From contig CAILMK010000633.1 in assembly GCA_903835275.1 (NCBI GenBank), forward strand, positions 1-7,034: DNA of 7,034 bases, written 5' to 3'. Positions 5,628 through 7,034 of the stretch are shown here, one piece after another. The stretch's first letter is position 1, and each line of letters starts with the position of its first letter. Under the pieces are notes generated by a model, which saw only the letters and a program-made list of their open reading frames with translations, was not told where the DNA came from and made no database searches. This stretch comes from an uncultured bacterium. Its GTDB lineage: Bacteria > Bacteroidota > Bacteroidia > CAILMK01. Position numbers and translations under genes: made by a program.

Positions 5628-6899
5628 ATGCTTTTACTTCAAAATATACGAGAAAACAAGGAAGACGTATTGCAAAGACTTGCGAAACGTAACTTCAAAC
5701 AGCCCGAACTGGTGGATGCCGTCCTCGAAGCGGATTCCCAGCGCAGGCAACTGCAAAAGGAACTTGATGATACCCTTGCACGGGCAAATGCCATTGCAAA
5801 GGAAGTCGGAATCCTTTTCCGCGAAGGGAAAAAAGAAGAAGCCGATGCAGCGAAGGCAGAATCTGCCAGTTTGAAAGAAAAAACGAAAGAGCTTGAAGAG
5901 AAACTTGCCGCCAGGGAAATTGAGCTGCATAATGCGCTTGTATTGATTCCGAATACACCTCATGCTTCTGTTGTACAGGGCTATGGTTCTGACGATAATG
6001 AGATTGTTGGCGTTTTCGGAGAAGCAACCCCCATGCCTGAAGGGACACTTCCCCATTGGGAACTCGCTAAAAAATACGACCTGATCGATTTTGAACTTGG
6101 GGTAAAAATAACAGGCGCGGGATTCCCCGTTTACCGCGGACAAGGTGCCAAGTTCCAACGTGCACTGATCAATTATTTCCTTGACGAGGCAACGAAACAA
6201 GGTTATAAGGAGCACGAGCTTCCTATCATGATCAATAAGGAAAGTGGATATGGTACAGGGCAATTACCTGACAAGGATGGTCAGATGTATTATGTCCCCG
6301 AGGATGATTTATACCTGATCCCAACCGCTGAAGTGCCTTTAACCAATCTTTACAGGGACATTATCCTGAAGGAAGAAGATTTTCCGGTTAAAATGACGGG
6401 CTATACCCCATGTTTCCGCAGGGAAGCAGGTTCTTATGGAAAGGATGTACGGGGATTGAACAGGCTTCACCAATTTGACAAGGTGGAGATCGTTCAATTG
6501 CAACATCCTGATAAATCCTACGAAACACTGGAGCAAATGAAGGATTATGTAGCAGGATTACTCAAAAACCTTGAGCTGCCTTTCCGCATCCTGAAACTTT
6601 GCGGCGGCGATATGGGTTTTACCAGTGCAATGACCTATGATATGGAAGTATTTTCTGCAGCGCAGCAAAAATGGCTGGAAGTGAGTTCAGTATCAAATTT
6701 TGAAACCTTCCAGGCTAACCGATTGAAATTACGCTTCAAGGATAAACAGGGTAGAATGCAAATAGCACATACGCTGAATGGAAGTGCACTTGCTCTTCCA
6801 AGAATAGTTGCAGCGCTCCTTGAAAACAACCAGGGACCCGATGGAATAAAGGTACCGGATGTTTTGGTGCCATATTTCGGGGCGAAAATTATTAATTGA
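5628..6899 (+). CDS. serS: Seryl-tRNA synthetase
   Basis: This cytoplasmic class II aminoacyl-tRNA synthetase charges tRNA-Ser with serine using ATP, and also serylates tRNA-Sec where that exists. At 423 residues it is full length for bacterial SerRS. Residues 1-105 form the N-terminal tRNA-binding antiparallel coiled coil (heptad-rich, with many Lys/Glu from 35 to 100). The catalytic core follows: HWELAKKYDLIDFE (143-156), the motif 1 region around RALINYFLDEATKQGYKEHELP (178-199, the dimer interface), the serine-binding TAE loop IPTAEVPLTN (231-240), motif 2 CFRREAGSYGKDVRGLNRLHQF (262-283), EVSSVSNFETFQANR (351-365), and motif 3 LNGSALALPRIVAALLE (383-399). All expected motifs are intact. 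The ATG at 5628 puts the usual N-terminal start (LLLQNIREN) at residue 2. It is transcribed alone, with a terminator candidate about 50 bases after its stop. Confidence 0.98.
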   Translation: MLLLQNIRENKEDVLQRLAKRNFKQPELVDAVLEADSQRRQLQKELDDTLARANAIAKEVGILFREGKKEEADAAKAESASLKEKTKELEEKLAAREIELHNALVLIPNTPHASVVQGYGSDDNEIVGVFGEATPMPEGTLPHWELAKKYDLIDFELGVKITGAGFPVYRGQGAKFQRALINYFLDEATKQGYKEHELPIMINKESGYGTGQLPDKDGQMYYVPEDDLYLIPTAEVPLTNLYRDIILKEEDFPVKMTGYTPCFRREAGSYGKDVRGLNRLHQFDKVEIVQLQHPDKSYETLEQMKDYVAGLLKNLELPFRILKLCGGDMGFTSAMTYDMEVFSAAQQKWLEVSSVSNFETFQANRLKLRFKDKQGRMQIAHTLNGSALALPRIVAALLENNQGPDGIKVPDVLVPYFGAKIIN

Positions 6900-6911
6900 C
6901 CTCACCCCCAC

Positions 6912-6933
6912 CCCCTCTCCACATGGAGAGGGG
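6912..6933. repeat. C-rich intergenic inverted repeat after serS
   Basis: CCCCTCTCC (6912-6920) and GGAGAGGGG (6925-6933) are perfect 9-bp complementary arms around an ACAT loop, preceded by CTCACCCCCA. No T-run follows. This CTCACCCCC/CCCTCTCC pattern resembles dispersed intergenic repeats common in Bacteroidota genomes, though copy number cannot be judged from one window. It lies in the serS 3' region and could stabilise the transcript end. Confidence 0.6.
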
Positions 6934-6948
6934 AGCAACACTCAGCTC

Positions 6949-6971
6949 GTTCTCAATATTGAGAACTTTTT
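6949..6971 (+). terminator. Probable intrinsic terminator of serS
   Basis: The 18-base perfect palindrome GTTCTCAATATTGAGAAC (6949-6966) can fold as a 7-bp stem with an ATAT loop and is followed directly by five T residues (6967-6971). It lies 50 bases after the serS stop on the same strand. The stem is only moderately GC-rich, so strength is uncertain. On the minus strand no T-run follows, so it would work in the serS direction only. Confidence 0.55.
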
Positions 6972-6972
6972 A

Positions 6973-7034
6973 GCCCGAAGGGCATTCCCCCTTTGAATTG
7001 CGAAGCAATCATGGAGCGAAGCGGAATAACGGGG
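6973..7034. repeat. REP-like cluster of GAA-loop hairpins, cut by the right edge
   Basis: Three short stems with GAA loops follow each other: GCCC-GAA-GGGC (6973-6983), ATTGC-GAA-GCAAT (6997-7009) and GC-GAA-GC (7016-7022). The last two can be enclosed by ATTCC (6984-6988) pairing with GGAAT (7023-7027), or alternatively by CCCC (6987-6990) with GGGG (7031-7034). No coding frame of note is present. The arrangement resembles REP elements, which are often mobilised by RAYT (IS200-like Y1) transposases, but no such gene is in the window. The element probably continues to the right. Confidence 0.5.

Noticed and set aside
5634..6263. Minus-strand 209-codon frame inside serS.
   Set aside because: It is fully antisense to a clear seryl-tRNA synthetase, is rich in Phe/Leu/Cys from reversed coiled-coil codons, and has no recognisable motif.
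6690..6692. SerRS reads EVSSVSNF where E. coli has ISSCSNF.
   Set aside because: From memory, Val in place of Cys here is normal in Bacteroidota SerRS and the Cys is not catalytic, so this is lineage variation, not damage.
6729..6941. Minus-strand 70-codon frame beginning MLLPSPCGEGVGVRS.
   Set aside because: Its N-terminal part is just the translation of the C-rich intergenic repeat and the rest is antisense to serS; this kind of PSPCGEGVGVR peptide is a familiar false gene in Bacteroidota.

Overview
The window looks like a Bacteroidota chromosome segment, probably from a Cytophagales/Chitinophagales/Sphingobacteriales-type lineage, although the sequence does not fix the family. The evidence is a very large secreted protein with a type IX secretion (T9SS) type B 'gliding motility-associated' C-terminal domain, SBBP and PKD repeats, gene starts without Shine-Dalgarno sequences, and several copies of the Bacteroidota -7 promoter element TAnnTTTG. 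Composition is moderately AT-rich, with AT-richer intergenic DNA.

Layout from left to right: (1) Bases 1-1032, plus strand: a membrane-anchored SGNH/GDSL-hydrolase-like protein whose frame is open to the left edge. Its conserved blocks run in an unusual order, with the DxH block before the GDS block, as expected for a circularly permuted SGNH domain. (2) Bases 1033-1255: AT-rich intergenic DNA with a weak inverted repeat, an 11-bp direct repeat and a good -7 promoter box just ahead of the next gene. (3) Bases 1256-1447, plus strand: a 63-residue protein I do not recognise. (4) Bases 1471-5544, minus strand: a 1357-residue exported protein with a signal peptide, a conserved N-terminal domain, about seven SBBP propeller repeats, six PKD-like repeats each with two cysteines, and the T9SS type B sorting domain. 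(5) Bases 5545-5627: a short divergent promoter region with the same 8-bp -7 box facing each way. (6) Bases 5628-6899, plus strand: seryl-tRNA synthetase, serS. (7) Bases 6900-7034: non-coding, with a C-rich inverted repeat, a probable serS terminator, and a REP-like cluster of GAA-triloop hairpins running off the right edge.

The genes do not form one pathway. serS is housekeeping and the giant protein is a cell-surface or secreted T9SS cargo. The SGNH-like protein would fit envelope or polysaccharide acyl modification, but its upstream partners lie outside the window. The items most worth a second look are the block order in the SGNH-like protein, the paired cysteines of the PKD array, the unrecognised 63-residue gene, and the hairpin cluster after serS. 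I see no phage, CRISPR, transposase or defence system here.
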